Positions 33,999-42,505 of a DNA stretch of 47,386 bases are shown here, piece after piece. The translations under genes were made by a program, and so were the position numbers. The first letter of the stretch is position 1, and each line of letters opens with the position of its first letter. Source of the stretch: Halorubrum saccharovorum DSM 1137 (GTDB lineage Archaea; Halobacteriota; Halobacteria; Halobacteriales; Haloferacaceae); the NCBI RefSeq assembly GCF_000337915.1, contig NZ_AOJE01000070.1:298338-345723 (forward strand). Reading direction: 5' to 3'. The notes beneath the pieces were generated by a model. The model saw only the letters and a program-made list of their open reading frames with translations. It had not been told where the DNA came from and ran no database searches.

Positions 33999-35018
33999 AT
34001 GGAGACGAGAAAGCTCCAGGAGGTCGGCGGCGGAACGTTCACCGTCTCGATCCCGAAGGAGTGGGCGGCGAGTCACGGCCTCGAGGTCGGCATGGACCTG
34101 CACCTGTACACCCACCGTGACGGGTCGATCCTCGTCAGGTCCTCGGACGCCGACGTCGGCTGTCTGGACGAGGCGACCGTCGACGTCCCAGGGGGCGGCA
34201 CCGGAGCCGTCGAGCGCGCGGTTCGGACCGCTCACGCGGCCGGGTTCGAGACGATAACGCTGCATCGGACGGGCTCGTTCTCCGACGCGGAGCGCGAGGC
34301 CGTCCGGTCGACGGTTCGGGACCTCGTCGGGACGAACGTCCTCAGCGAGTCGGACGCGGAGATCACGATCAGACACCTCTTGGACACCTCGTCCGTCTCC
34401 GTCTGCCAGTCGATCCTTCGACTCCAGCGCGTGGTCGCCTCGCTCCTCCGCGACGCGAGCGAGCGGTTCGTCGACGCCGCTGATACGCACGCGGGAATCC
34501 GCGACCGCGCCTGCGAAGCGCGACGCTCCGCCGAGATGGTCACGCGACACTTCTCCCGGTCACTGACCTCGCCCGCCGAGCTCGACGCGCTGGGCGTTTC
34601 CCGACCAGAACTGTTCGCCTTCCACGCTATCGCTCGGCGTCTCGAGACGGTCACCCAGCAGGCCGTTCGGATCGCGGGCACCGGGGAGAAGCTCCCCGAG
34701 CCACTCCCGGACGAGGCGGCCAGGGACGTGTGTTCCGTAGCCGACGACGTTGCGTGCGCCGTCGACGACGTGGTAACCGCCGTCCTCGGCGACGACGGGA
34801 CGAAGGCTCAACAGGCGAGGGATCGATGTGACGGCGCCGCGGAAGACATCGCTGCGGTCGAACGGCGTCTGTACGACGGGGCAGTTTCGGGACCGATGCC
34901 CACGACAGTCGCCCTGACCGACGTGCTCTCGCACCTGCGGCGAACGGCTGACTGTGGCCGACACATGGCAGATACCGCGGCGAGCGCCGCGATTCGCGCC
35001 GAAAACACCGATCTCTGA
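33999..35018 (+). CDS. AbrB-PhoU fusion, probable phosphate-uptake regulator
   Basis: 339 residues. The first ~50 form a SpoVT/AbrB-type DNA-binding swapped hairpin: 'METRKLQEVGGGTFTVSIPK' then 'EWAASHGLEVGMDLHLY'. The rest is helical and PhoU-like, with 'FHAIARRLETVTQQAVRIAG' and 'LSHLRRTADCGRHMADTA' at repeat positions, though the acidic metal boxes are weaker than in PhoU. The joining of a DNA-binding head to a PhoU body suggests a transcription factor that reads transporter state; the palindromic operator before pstS is a natural target (inference). It starts 2 bp after phoU and is the last gene of the operon. Confidence 0.85.
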   Translation: METRKLQEVGGGTFTVSIPKEWAASHGLEVGMDLHLYTHRDGSILVRSSDADVGCLDEATVDVPGGGTGAVERAVRTAHAAGFETITLHRTGSFSDAEREAVRSTVRDLVGTNVLSESDAEITIRHLLDTSSVSVCQSILRLQRVVASLLRDASERFVDAADTHAGIRDRACEARRSAEMVTRHFSRSLTSPAELDALGVSRPELFAFHAIARRLETVTQQAVRIAGTGEKLPEPLPDEAARDVCSVADDVACAVDDVVTAVLGDDGTKAQQARDRCDGAAEDIAAVERRLYDGAVSGPMPTTVALTDVLSHLRRTADCGRHMADTAASAAIRAENTDL

Positions 35019-35064
35019 CTGACAGACCGGCTGGACACGAGCTGTCGCTTCGGAGACGCCGGTC

Positions 35065-36015
35065 CTACTCGACCGCGGGTTGGTGGTCCGCGACGACGGC
35101 TTCGACAGCAGCCCACGCGACCGGGGGCTCCATCGCTTCGAGCTCCGCGTCGAGCGCGGTCAACCGATCGTCGAAGCGCGCGGTCCACTCCGGCTCGGCA
35201 CGCGCGACGAGCCGCTCTCCGACGGCCTCGTGGCTGGCCTGAACCTCGTCGAGGCGCGGTTCGATGTCCGACGGAGAACGCTCGCTCTCACGCTCGGCCC
35301 ACGTTCGAAGCGCCGCCAGTTCCGCCCGGAGATCCGCGATCATCAGCGACGCGACGCGGTGGCGAACCATCGCCGCGGCCCACCTGTTCGCCGCCTCCCC
35401 CTCGGGTCCCTCGTCGCCGACCGCGAGCGTCTCGGCGATCGCATCCAGCTCGTTCACTGACTCCGCGAGCGCCTCGACGTCGCCCGCGAGCTCTTCGGCT
35501 CGTCGGTCGGCGTCAGCGAGCCACTCCCCGAACGCCTCGATCTCTAACTGAAAGTCGTCGGCGATTCGCTGAACTTCGGAGGCGGCGTTCGTCACCCGTT
35601 TAATCCGCCGTGCAATCTCGTAGAGGTCGCCCTCGTCCTTCATCGCGAGCACCTCCTGTACCGCGTTTCCGAGGTCGTCCGCTCGGTCCTCGATACGGTC
35701 GAGACGCGCTTCGAAGTCGTCGGTGCGCGCCGAAACGAGGGCCATATCCGAGACCGGGTCGGCCGTTTCCCGAGCGTCGTCCAGCTTTTCGGCCGCGAGC
35801 TCAACCCTCGTCTCGGCGGTGGTCACTACCATCGACGCGTTCGCGAGGGCGTCGTCGACAGCCTCCCGTCGGACCGTCCCGTCCCGGGCGACGATCGCGA
35901 GCGTTTCTCGCACTTCGCTGGAGTTTCGCTCGTCGTCGTCGACGATGTCGACCGCCCGGTCGATGGACATCCCGTCGAGATCACTCGGGCCATCGCCGTG
36001 CTCCGTGTCTGTCAT
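35065..36015 (-). CDS. coiled-coil 'halo transducer'-like protein
   Basis: 316 residues, soluble, acidic and nearly all helical. Long heptad-like stretches include 'DDFEARLDRIEDRADDLGNA', 'EDRADDLGNAVQEVL' and 'LAESVNELDAIAETLAVG'. The N-terminal ~60 residues ('MSIDRAVDIVDDDERNSSEV') resemble a short conserved head seen in haloarchaeal proteins annotated as halo transducer protein. There are no HAMP domain, membrane helices or MCP signalling hairpin, so a chemoreceptor role is doubtful. It converges on the AbrB-PhoU gene with 46 bp between and is probably an independent unit. Confidence 0.7.
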   Translation of the reverse strand: MTDTEHGDGPSDLDGMSIDRAVDIVDDDERNSSEVRETLAIVARDGTVRREAVDDALANASMVVTTAETRVELAAEKLDDARETADPVSDMALVSARTDDFEARLDRIEDRADDLGNAVQEVLAMKDEGDLYEIARRIKRVTNAASEVQRIADDFQLEIEAFGEWLADADRRAEELAGDVEALAESVNELDAIAETLAVGDEGPEGEAANRWAAAMVRHRVASLMIADLRAELAALRTWAERESERSPSDIEPRLDEVQASHEAVGERLVARAEPEWTARFDDRLTALDAELEAMEPPVAWAAVEAVVADHQPAVE

Positions 36016-36901
36016 GGGTACCGCTTCTCACTGATAGCCCCTTAGTGGTTCGATGCCCTCACCGACCGCTGTGGTGCGCCGCGAGTGAGTCCGGACGGGA
36101 CTTCGACGCGATACGCCGAAACCCGCCCCTCGGGCGTGCCCAGCGAATCGGCCTTGAGACTGTGGAGCGAGAGCCGATACCCGCGAGATTATAGACGACG
36201 GAATCAACCATTATCTGCCAGAAATACCACTTTCGAATACAGTTAGCTTTCTTTATGATATGCTGTCGAACGCGGTTGCGTCGCGGTTCATAACCGGTAC
36301 GGAAGACCGCTTGATGAGCCACCGGCGGGGATCCATCCGGACCGAGTTGCCGTCGATTAAAAGCGGTACAGGAGCGGCAGGCCTCACTGGCCGTGCCTTG
36401 CGACTACTTCGGAAGCCAAGTAAATCTTCGCTCACGACGGCCCCGAGGCCCCAGTTTCCGATATCGCGGGAACCTCTCATGACCCTTCCGAGACCTCCGA
36501 TGGCGTAGACTCCGTGACCTCACCGGTGACCCCGGCGATCTCATCGGCGCGCCCGACGAAAAGCCTCAGCCACCGCGTCCGACAACACGAGTTCGGAAAT
36601 TCCATAAAGACATATTGTATATGATGAAAGAACGAATACCATCGCTTTCAATCATTTTGGCTGCGTCGATCATTTCACCGATCGTGGACACGCGGATCAT
36701 TCGAACGCAAAGTACGTATCAGAACCAGAATGATCCCGATCACCGAATCCTTCCGAGGTTGTGTTCGAGATGAATCGAGGTCCGTCCAGAGCCCGCGACA
36801 CTGAGCACCGGTCCCGCTCTCGTCGAGGGCGGAAATTTCCACGCTGATCCCGAGTTTGAGAAACAATTATATCACGGCGTCTATTCAAGCGACATAAGCG
36901 A
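36016..36901. other. 886-bp intergenic region with inverted-repeat arm
   Basis: No convincing gene is present. Composition is mixed, with AT-rich patches around 36195-36260 and 36600-36665. Short frames occur on both strands (for example a 42-codon minus-strand frame 36477-36605) but none shows a family. The region contains the left arm (36725-36748) of a perfect 24-bp inverted repeat whose right arm is in the next gene, and the promoter of that gene, AATTATATC around 36865. It may hold gene scars or an untranslated RNA. Confidence 0.55.
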
Positions 36902-36998
36902 ATGCGCTACATACAGTCGATTCAGGACCCGCGGTATACGGGTAACAATCGATGCCTCCCGTGTACGATCGTTAATTCGGTGATCGGGATCATTCTGG
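36725..36998. repeat. perfect 24-bp inverted repeat, arms 226 bp apart
   Basis: The left arm at 36725-36748 (CCAGAATGATCCCGATCACC then GAAT) is the exact reverse complement of the right arm at 36975-36998. The right arm is coding: it specifies 'NSVIGIILA' at the first membrane segment of the 267-residue protein. Identity stops sharply at both ends of the arms. Confidence 0.95.
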
Positions 36999-37705
36999 CG
37001 GCGATCGCGGCAGTGGAGTCACTCTATCTCGCCGGAGGTGTGCTGGGTATCGCGGTCCTCGCGATCGGGTTGCGGGGGTACCTCATCCCCGGAACGCCCG
37101 CGTTGACCAAACGATACCTGCCAAAGCGCGTGCTTCGATGGTTCGGCAAGCAGCAAACGACCACCGAGAGCAACGGCGAACTCGCGGAGGACGCATCCGA
37201 CCTCGATACCGAGGAGATCCTCCTGTCTGAGAACGTATTACGGATCTGCGACGACGGCGCGGATTTGTGCCTCACCGATCAAGCCCGGGAGCGCTGGAAC
37301 GCTGAAATCGAGTCGTGCGACGGAGTGACGGCGTCCGGGGTCTCGCTCATGTTACCCGGAGTCGATACGCACAGTTCGGTGAGTCTGACAGAGGATCAGA
37401 CCGGCGTGGACCTCACGTGCGATGGGACGTGGGCCGGCCATTGGCCGTCCGAAGCCGCGGTGTGTGCTGACATAACTGGAGCAGCCGTGCTCGACGCACA
37501 GCTTCCGATGTGGGAAGAGTTCGACGCGCAAGAGCGCGCGCAACTCCTCACCGGGCTCCGACTGTTCGTTCCGAAGTGCCCGACAACCGGGAGCGAGGTG
37601 TCGATGTCCGAGAAAACGGTGCCATCGTGTTGCTCCTCACGTCAGGTCGTCGCGTTCACCTGCGCGGGGGGCGAAACGATCCTCGAACAAGAGATCCGGG
37701 GCTGA
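36902..37705 (+). CDS. haloarchaeal membrane protein with RYTGxNRCxPCT signature
   Basis: 267 residues. The N-terminal 'DPRYTGNNRCLPCTIVN' with a CxxC pair is, to my recollection, a conserved opening of a haloarchaeal family of unknown function. Two hydrophobic segments follow (about 25-60: 'SVIGIILAAIAAVESLYLAG' and 'VLGIAVLAIGLRGYLIPGTP'), then a soluble C-terminal half with several Cys, including a late 'CC' pair. It is probably anchored in the membrane with the soluble part in the cytoplasm; metal or redox chemistry by the cysteines is only a guess. The right arm of the 24-bp inverted repeat lies at codons 25-33. ATG 36902 has AATTATATC ~35 bp upstream. Confidence 0.75.
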   Translation: MRYIQSIQDPRYTGNNRCLPCTIVNSVIGIILAAIAAVESLYLAGGVLGIAVLAIGLRGYLIPGTPALTKRYLPKRVLRWFGKQQTTTESNGELAEDASDLDTEEILLSENVLRICDDGADLCLTDQARERWNAEIESCDGVTASGVSLMLPGVDTHSSVSLTEDQTGVDLTCDGTWAGHWPSEAAVCADITGAAVLDAQLPMWEEFDAQERAQLLTGLRLFVPKCPTTGSEVSMSEKTVPSCCSSRQVVAFTCAGGETILEQEIRG

Positions 37706-38024
37706 TCAGCGATTCTCACCTGGAACGGTAAGGGAGGAGCTCAGACACGCTATCTTCGAAGCGCGGCCAGGCGTGAAGACCACACCGGTATTCCCAGCCT
37801 CTGACGGCGGGCGAGACGGCCGACATCGACGTACGGGCCGACGTGCCGTTCGTCCCAACAACTGCGATACACCGAGAGCCAACGCGTAGCGATACGGTCT
37901 CCATGACCCGTCGGAACCCGATCCCGACCGTGGCTGACCTGTGCGCCAAATTGTTAATCGTATTATTAATATTATTTATTCGTTCCGGTGTTTATTTATA
38001 TGGAGGTAATGAACGTCGCAGTTA
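37706..38024. other. 319-bp intergenic region with a strongly AT-rich promoter
   Basis: The first two thirds are GC-rich without a supported gene. The last ~75 bp (37950-38024) are very AT-rich, with repeated TTATTAATATTATTTATT-like sequence and TTTATTTATATGGAGG, a likely promoter of the stress protein. GGAGG lies about 24 bp before its ATG, too far for a standard ribosome site. Confidence 0.6.
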
Positions 38025-38507
38025 ATGATCGAAACGGTCCTGCTCGCAGTCGGTCGTGACGATGAGACGAGAGTTGACGAACTCGTCAGGCACGCCATTG
38101 ACATCGCCAAGCCGACCGATGCGACGGTCATCGTGGCCCATGTGATCTCCAAAAGCGAGTACGAAGACGAGGTGCAGAGTTACCAAGACGCGATCGACCA
38201 ACTCGGACTCGACGTGAGAGAGCAGGATCTCTCACCGGAAACGCTAGCCGAAGAGACCGATCTCGTGGGCGAACTCCTAGAACGGCTGGATGATGCCGGA
38301 ATCGACGTCGAAACGAGGGCCGCGCTAGGCGACGAGGCCGACGAGATCGTCCGCATAGCGAAAGACGTTGGATCTGACGTACTTCTTGTGGGAGGCCGGA
38401 AACGATCGCCAACCGGAAAGGCAGTGTTCGGTAGCACCGCGCAGGAAGTCCTGCTTACCGCACCCTGTCCCGTTACGTTCGTCCGCGAAGGTGCCTATCA
38501 GGAGTAG
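38025..38507 (+). CDS. universal stress protein (UspA family)
   Basis: 160 residues, single Usp domain: 'ETVLLAVGRDDETRVDELVR' begins it, and 'LLVGGRKRSPTGKAVFGSTA' is the nucleotide-binding loop (G-x-x-K/R...G-9x-G-S), ending 'PVTFVREGA'. Compared with the Usp at 27.8 kb it has an insertion after the second strand ('YQDAIDQLGLDVREQDL') and shares little sequence, so the two are separate paralogues. The long AT-rich promoter suggests strong or regulated expression. It converges on the Tat-exported TIM-barrel protein. Confidence 0.9.
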   Translation: MIETVLLAVGRDDETRVDELVRHAIDIAKPTDATVIVAHVISKSEYEDEVQSYQDAIDQLGLDVREQDLSPETLAEETDLVGELLERLDDAGIDVETRAALGDEADEIVRIAKDVGSDVLLVGGRKRSPTGKAVFGSTAQEVLLTAPCPVTFVREGAYQE

Positions 38508-38540
38508 ACTCCGCCTCGCCGACACGATACGGGAGAGAAG

Positions 38541-39470
38541 TCAGATCAGCGTTCGGCTCCAAGTGTCGAGGAATTCGGCCCCCGTCTCGAGAGATTCCAT
38601 CGGATTCGGCGCACCATCGTACTCATAAACGAGAAAGTCGATGTCCGAGGTTTCCCTGATGACGTCAGCGAGGGAATCCGTATTCACGTCGCCTTCGCCG
38701 ATCTCCTCAAACGTTCCCGCCGTGCTCATATCTTTCACGTGGAGCGAGCCGATATTGCCGCTGTATTCGCTGAGAACACCGGCCGGATCCGCGCCGCCAA
38801 CGAGCGACCACCCAACGTCCAACTGGAGGTGGACGTCGTCACTGATGTGTCGAGCAAAAACGTCGTAAGCGGTCTCGTCTCCGAGGGTCATCTCGAACTC
38901 GTGGTTGTAGTTGTGATAGCCGTACTCGATCCCCCAGTCAGCCAGCCGGTCCGCCATCGCATTAATTCGATCTGCGAACGCCACGATGGAGTCTTCGTCC
39001 GTAAACGTGTTCGGAGATTGATATCCGTGAATGAGAGTCGACGCGCCGAAATCAGTGTACGTCCGAGCGAGTGTGTCGAACTCCTCCTCAAGGTGACCAA
39101 CACTGACGTGGGCACTACGCATGGTAACGTCCGTCTCCTCAACTGCAGTCGCGATCACCGCCGGGTTGTCGAGATAGAACGGTTCGACGGCGTCGTACCC
39201 GGCAGCGGCGCTCGCGCGGATCAACTCTGCAACGGACTTGTCGGAGTTCGCATCGTACGTCCAAAGCTGTGTTGAGATGGGGATGTCGTCAGTTGCTCCC
39301 CGTGCGCTTTCGCTGTCTTCGGAGAGATCATCGGCCCGCACGAGTCTCGTAGCCGAACTCCCGAGACCAAACACACCGATCCCCGTGAGAACGCCTCGCC
39401 GAGTCGCAACTGATAATTCTCGACTATTTTCACGATCTCGCCCCTTCCGTCTTCGATTTTTTTCACTCAT
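38541..39470 (-). CDS. Tat-exported sugar phosphate isomerase/epimerase-like TIM-barrel protein
   Basis: 309 residues. The N-terminus has a twin-arginine signal ('TRRGVLTGIGVFGLGSSATR', then a likely cleavage after VRA). The mature part is a xylose-isomerase-like TIM barrel: 'PISTQLWTYDANSDKSVAEL', 'GYDAVEPFYL' with a Glu at the first metal position, 'YGYHNYNHEFEM', 'VHLQLDVGWSLVGG' with the metal Asp, 'GSLHVKDM', and 'FLVYEYDG' with a final Glu. These residues fit the divalent-metal epimerase/isomerase site. Substrate unknown, likely a sugar or sugar derivative outside the cell. The start MSEKNRRRKG at 39470 is favoured over 39506. It is divergent from the glycosidase gene and probably serves sugar scavenging with it. 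Confidence 0.85.
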   Translation of the reverse strand: MSEKNRRRKGRDRENSRELSVATRRGVLTGIGVFGLGSSATRLVRADDLSEDSESARGATDDIPISTQLWTYDANSDKSVAELIRASAAAGYDAVEPFYLDNPAVIATAVEETDVTMRSAHVSVGHLEEEFDTLARTYTDFGASTLIHGYQSPNTFTDEDSIVAFADRINAMADRLADWGIEYGYHNYNHEFEMTLGDETAYDVFARHISDDVHLQLDVGWSLVGGADPAGVLSEYSGNIGSLHVKDMSTAGTFEEIGEGDVNTDSLADVIRETSDIDFLVYEYDGAPNPMESLETGAEFLDTWSRTLI

Positions 39471-40146
39471 GCGTGTGTACCCAGTGTTTGCCCATATTCC
39501 ACTCACTTGTATACAAGAATTCGATTTATTATCGAGCTACCACCTCGTAGTTTGTCACCTATAATAAAATAGTGGGGAAGTGATGATATTCGCACGTGTA
39601 CCAACAACTGCAGAGAGACGAGAGCCCGTTCGTGCGATCGCGCTTTGACTTCAATCAGACGGCGAGACTCAGACATCCTCTGAGCCCGGTATCTCGCCGG
39701 TGTGTCGAAATCGACGCGTAATCTGTCGAACTCTCCGAAAGCCGATCGCTTCACGCCGTAGCCACGGTTGACGGTTCCGATAACGGAAGCTCAGTCGTAT
39801 CGGTATCGGTCCTATTGATATTCTTCACTTCGTACTAGTAATGCTCCGGGAACCACTCGATCGATACGTTACAAAACTAATAGTGTAACGGATTATGCCA
39901 TGTTAAAATATCCAATTGATCATGAAAAATCTGTGGTTCTATTGAGAACGATTTGTCGATCGGTGTGTCGTCCCGTATCCTGAGTATTGATAGTAATACC
40001 AGTGTGTGAAGATACCAAGATAGATGTAGAAAAACATCTGATCTACGCCATCTGACAAGTGGGTTCTCACCGATGACACGGACAGACGACGGGGTTTGCA
40101 GAATATCGACCACAGATTTAAATCCGATTGAAGGATACGCTGGCTT
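39471..40146. other. 676-bp AT-rich intergenic region
   Basis: The region separates the divergent TIM-barrel and glycosidase genes and is among the most AT-rich stretches of the window. TTTAAAT at 40117-40123, about 25 bp before the ATG at 40147, is the probable glycosidase promoter; ATAAATCGAATTC (rc of about 39517-39530) may serve the other side. Minus-strand frames of 83-95 codons exist here but show no family resemblance. It may carry gene scars or control sites. Confidence 0.55.
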
Positions 40147-42402
40147 ATGACTGAGGTAAATCACACATATAAGGATTCAAATGCCCCGATCAGCGCACGG
40201 GTGGACGATCTCCTAGGTCGGATGACGATCGAAGAGAAGGCGGGCCAGTTGACCGGAATGTGGGTCGGGAAGCTCTCTATGTCCGATAGCGGTACGAACG
40301 TCGCCGGGCTGGTGGAACAGACTCTGAACGATGTCAAGGACGCGATCCGCACCTCCGATATCGGATCCGTGACCCCGTTCGGGACCGGTATATCCCCGTA
40401 TAACAACCCCGCTGTCACGTCTCGAATCGCGAACCAGCTACAGCGAGTGGCAATAAACGAGACCCGGTTAGGAGTTCCGTTAATCATCCCCGTCGACGCC
40501 ATACACGGGCACGCTAACGTCGACGGGAGTACGATATTTCCTCACAACCTCGGAATGGCAGCGACGTGGAATCCGGACATTGTCAGACGATCGGCCCGTA
40601 TTACGGCAAAGGAGATGCGAGCGACCGGTGCCACGCAGAACTACTCGCCGACGGCGGACGTCGCCCGCGACCCTCGGTGGGGAAGGACGTACGAAACCTA
40701 CGGTGAATCACCGCACTTGGTACAGGAGCTGGTCGCAGCGGAAGTCAAAGGGCTCCAACGGCAAGAGGCGTCCATCTCGGACGGCGTCGCTGCGACAGCG
40801 AAACACTTCCCAGCGTACAGCAGTCCCGCGCGGGGAGAGGACGCGGCCCCGGTTGACATCTCGCCGACGACGCTCCGGAGGGTGTATCTACCACCGTTCC
40901 GGCGTGCTATCGACGAGGGGACGCTCGGTATCATGCCCTCGTACAACTCGGTCGATCGGGAGCCCGTACACGGATCGCGACGGTTCCTGACAGAGCTGCT
41001 CCGCGAGGATCTGGGGTTCCAAGGGGCGGTCTACTCGGACTGGCTCGCCACGGAAATGCTGCCAAATAACCATCGAACGGCCGACTCTCTCCCAGAGGCG
41101 GTGCGACAGGTGCTCGACGCCGGGATGGATATGTTCTCGGTCGGAGGTCCGGATACCACCGACAGAATCATTCACCTCGTCGAATCCGACCTGTATCCCG
41201 AAGATCGGTTGGACGAGCACGTCCGACGCGTTCTCGAGGCAAAATTCCGACTCGATCTGTTCGACGATCCGTTTGTTCACCCGAGCGATGCCAGTGATAT
41301 CGTCGGAAAGTTAGATCATCGCCAAGTTGCTCTTGACAGCGTCAGACAGTCAGTGACGCTGCTACAGAACACCGACGAGACGCTCCCGTTGGATCCGGAC
41401 CTCGACAGTGTACTAGTCACCGGGCCGAACGCAGACTCTATCAACAACCTCTGTGGGGGGTGGAGCGTCGTCCAGAACGACAATTACCGCGGATCGACGA
41501 TCCGCGACGGGGTCGCACTCGTAACCGGGGATAATACTAGTATTACTCACGAGCCGGGCTCGTCAATAACTGAGGCAAGAGATCTGGATCGGGTTCGCTC
41601 CGAAGCCGAAGATAGCGATGCAGCCGTCGTCGTCCTCGGCGAAAACTGGTACATCCACGAATTCGGTCCGCGGTCGGTCACGGGGCCGACTGACGAGTTC
41701 CCGAAACGGGACCAGCTCAGACTTCCTACGGCTCAGCGACAGTTGCTCAAGACCGTCCACGAGACGGGGACGCCGACCGTTCTCGTCGTGGTTTCGGGTC
41801 GGCCCCTCGTGCTCACCGACGTGATAGAGCACGCCGACGCGGTTCTGATGGGATATCTCCCGGGAAAAGAGGGCGGCCAGGGAATCGCAGAGGTCGTGTT
41901 CGGAGAGGTAAACCCGTCCGGCAAGCTCCCGATATCAATGCCGAAGTCGATGGGGCAGCTACCGCAGACACACGATCGGCTCCCGCATCCCGCTCCGATC
42001 GGTGAAAGCGAACATTCTCCGTCTTACGATCCCCTTTTCGAGTTCGGGCACGGGTTGAGCTACGCCGACTGCAGTTATGAGGAGATCGAAACCGGACAGT
42101 CCAAAGTGGGTGCACAAGAGACAGTCGACGTAACGGTAACTCTCGAAAACCGGGGCGACCGATCGATCGAAGAGGTCGTGCAGCTGTACGTTCGTGATCG
42201 CGTCAGCTCGCGCGTAACGCCCGTACGAGAGCTAAAGGCGTTCAAACGCGTCTCTGTGCCGGCAGGCGAGTCCACGAGTACGACGCTCCCGCTCGACGTC
42301 GACGACCTCGGCGTAGTACAACCCGACGGCGACATGGCGGTCGAGCCGGGAGTGTTCCAGGTGACATCTGGCGGGTTATCAACGGAGTTCGAGGTGGTGT
42401 AG
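40147..42402 (+). CDS. glycoside hydrolase family 3 (beta-glucosidase/xylosidase type)
   Basis: 751 residues. Family 3 core: 'RMTIEEKAGQLTG' (25-37), 'VDAIHGHANVDGSTIFPHN' (116-134), 'DVARDPRWGRTYETYGE' (171-187), 'ATAKHFPAY' with Lys219-His220, and the nucleophile Asp298 in 'GFQGAVYSDWLA'. A second alpha/beta sandwich domain follows ('VTLLQNTDETLPLDPDLD', 'GPNADS'), then a C-terminal fibronectin-like domain ('VTVTLENRGDRSIEEVVQLY'). It removes beta-linked glucose or xylose from oligosaccharide ends by a retaining mechanism. No signal peptide is seen, so it should act inside the cell on imported oligosaccharides, consistent with the ABC importer downstream. The start is supported by TTTAAAT ~25 bp upstream. 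Confidence 0.93.
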   Translation: MTEVNHTYKDSNAPISARVDDLLGRMTIEEKAGQLTGMWVGKLSMSDSGTNVAGLVEQTLNDVKDAIRTSDIGSVTPFGTGISPYNNPAVTSRIANQLQRVAINETRLGVPLIIPVDAIHGHANVDGSTIFPHNLGMAATWNPDIVRRSARITAKEMRATGATQNYSPTADVARDPRWGRTYETYGESPHLVQELVAAEVKGLQRQEASISDGVAATAKHFPAYSSPARGEDAAPVDISPTTLRRVYLPPFRRAIDEGTLGIMPSYNSVDREPVHGSRRFLTELLREDLGFQGAVYSDWLATEMLPNNHRTADSLPEAVRQVLDAGMDMFSVGGPDTTDRIIHLVESDLYPEDRLDEHVRRVLEAKFRLDLFDDPFVHPSDASDIVGKLDHRQVALDSVRQSVTLLQNTDETLPLDPDLDSVLVTGPNADSINNLCGGWSVVQNDNYRGSTIRDGVALVTGDNTSITHEPGSSITEARDLDRVRSEAEDSDAAVVVLGENWYIHEFGPRSVTGPTDEFPKRDQLRLPTAQRQLLKTVHETGTPTVLVVVSGRPLVLTDVIEHADAVLMGYLPGKEGGQGIAEVVFGEVNPSGKLPISMPKSMGQLPQTHDRLPHPAPIGESEHSPSYDPLFEFGHGLSYADCSYEEIETGQSKVGAQETVDVTVTLENRGDRSIEEVVQLYVRDRVSSRVTPVRELKAFKRVSVPAGESTSTTLPLDVDDLGVVQPDGDMAVEPGVFQVTSGGLSTEFEVV

Positions 42403-42445
42403 CGACTGCTCTAATTATCAGCCTTGCGGTCGACGCCCGGTCTAT

Positions 42446-42482
42446 CACGGTAGATAATACACGGTAATGAATAATTTTTTAA
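42446..42482. promoter_or_regulatory. direct repeats and AT box upstream of the BMP transporter operon
   Basis: CACGGTAGATAATA (42446-42459) is followed at once by the near copy CACGGTAATGAATA (42460 on). The second runs into ATAATTTTTTAA (42471-42482), ~24 bp before the ATG at 42506, a probable TATA region. Tandem half-sites touching the TATA box suggest a repressor site for the importer. Confidence 0.45.
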
Positions 42483-42505
42483 TGTAGGACTTCATTCACC
42501 GGACT

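Noticed and set aside
36477-36605. 42-codon minus-strand frame with 'TRWLRLFVGRADEIAGVTGE'
   Set aside because: It begins with ATG and reads fairly well but has no neighbour, no clear promoter and no recognised family; left as part of the intergenic entry.
37716-37949. 77-codon minus-strand frame between the membrane protein and the stress protein
   Set aside because: Its C-terminal half looks mildly protein-like, but no family, start context or conserved motif could be identified.
40084-40146. 'LNPIE' string just before the glycosidase, resembling an IS630 transposase motif
   Set aside because: It is only a few residues, overlaps the TTTAAAT promoter element, and no DDE context exists around it.
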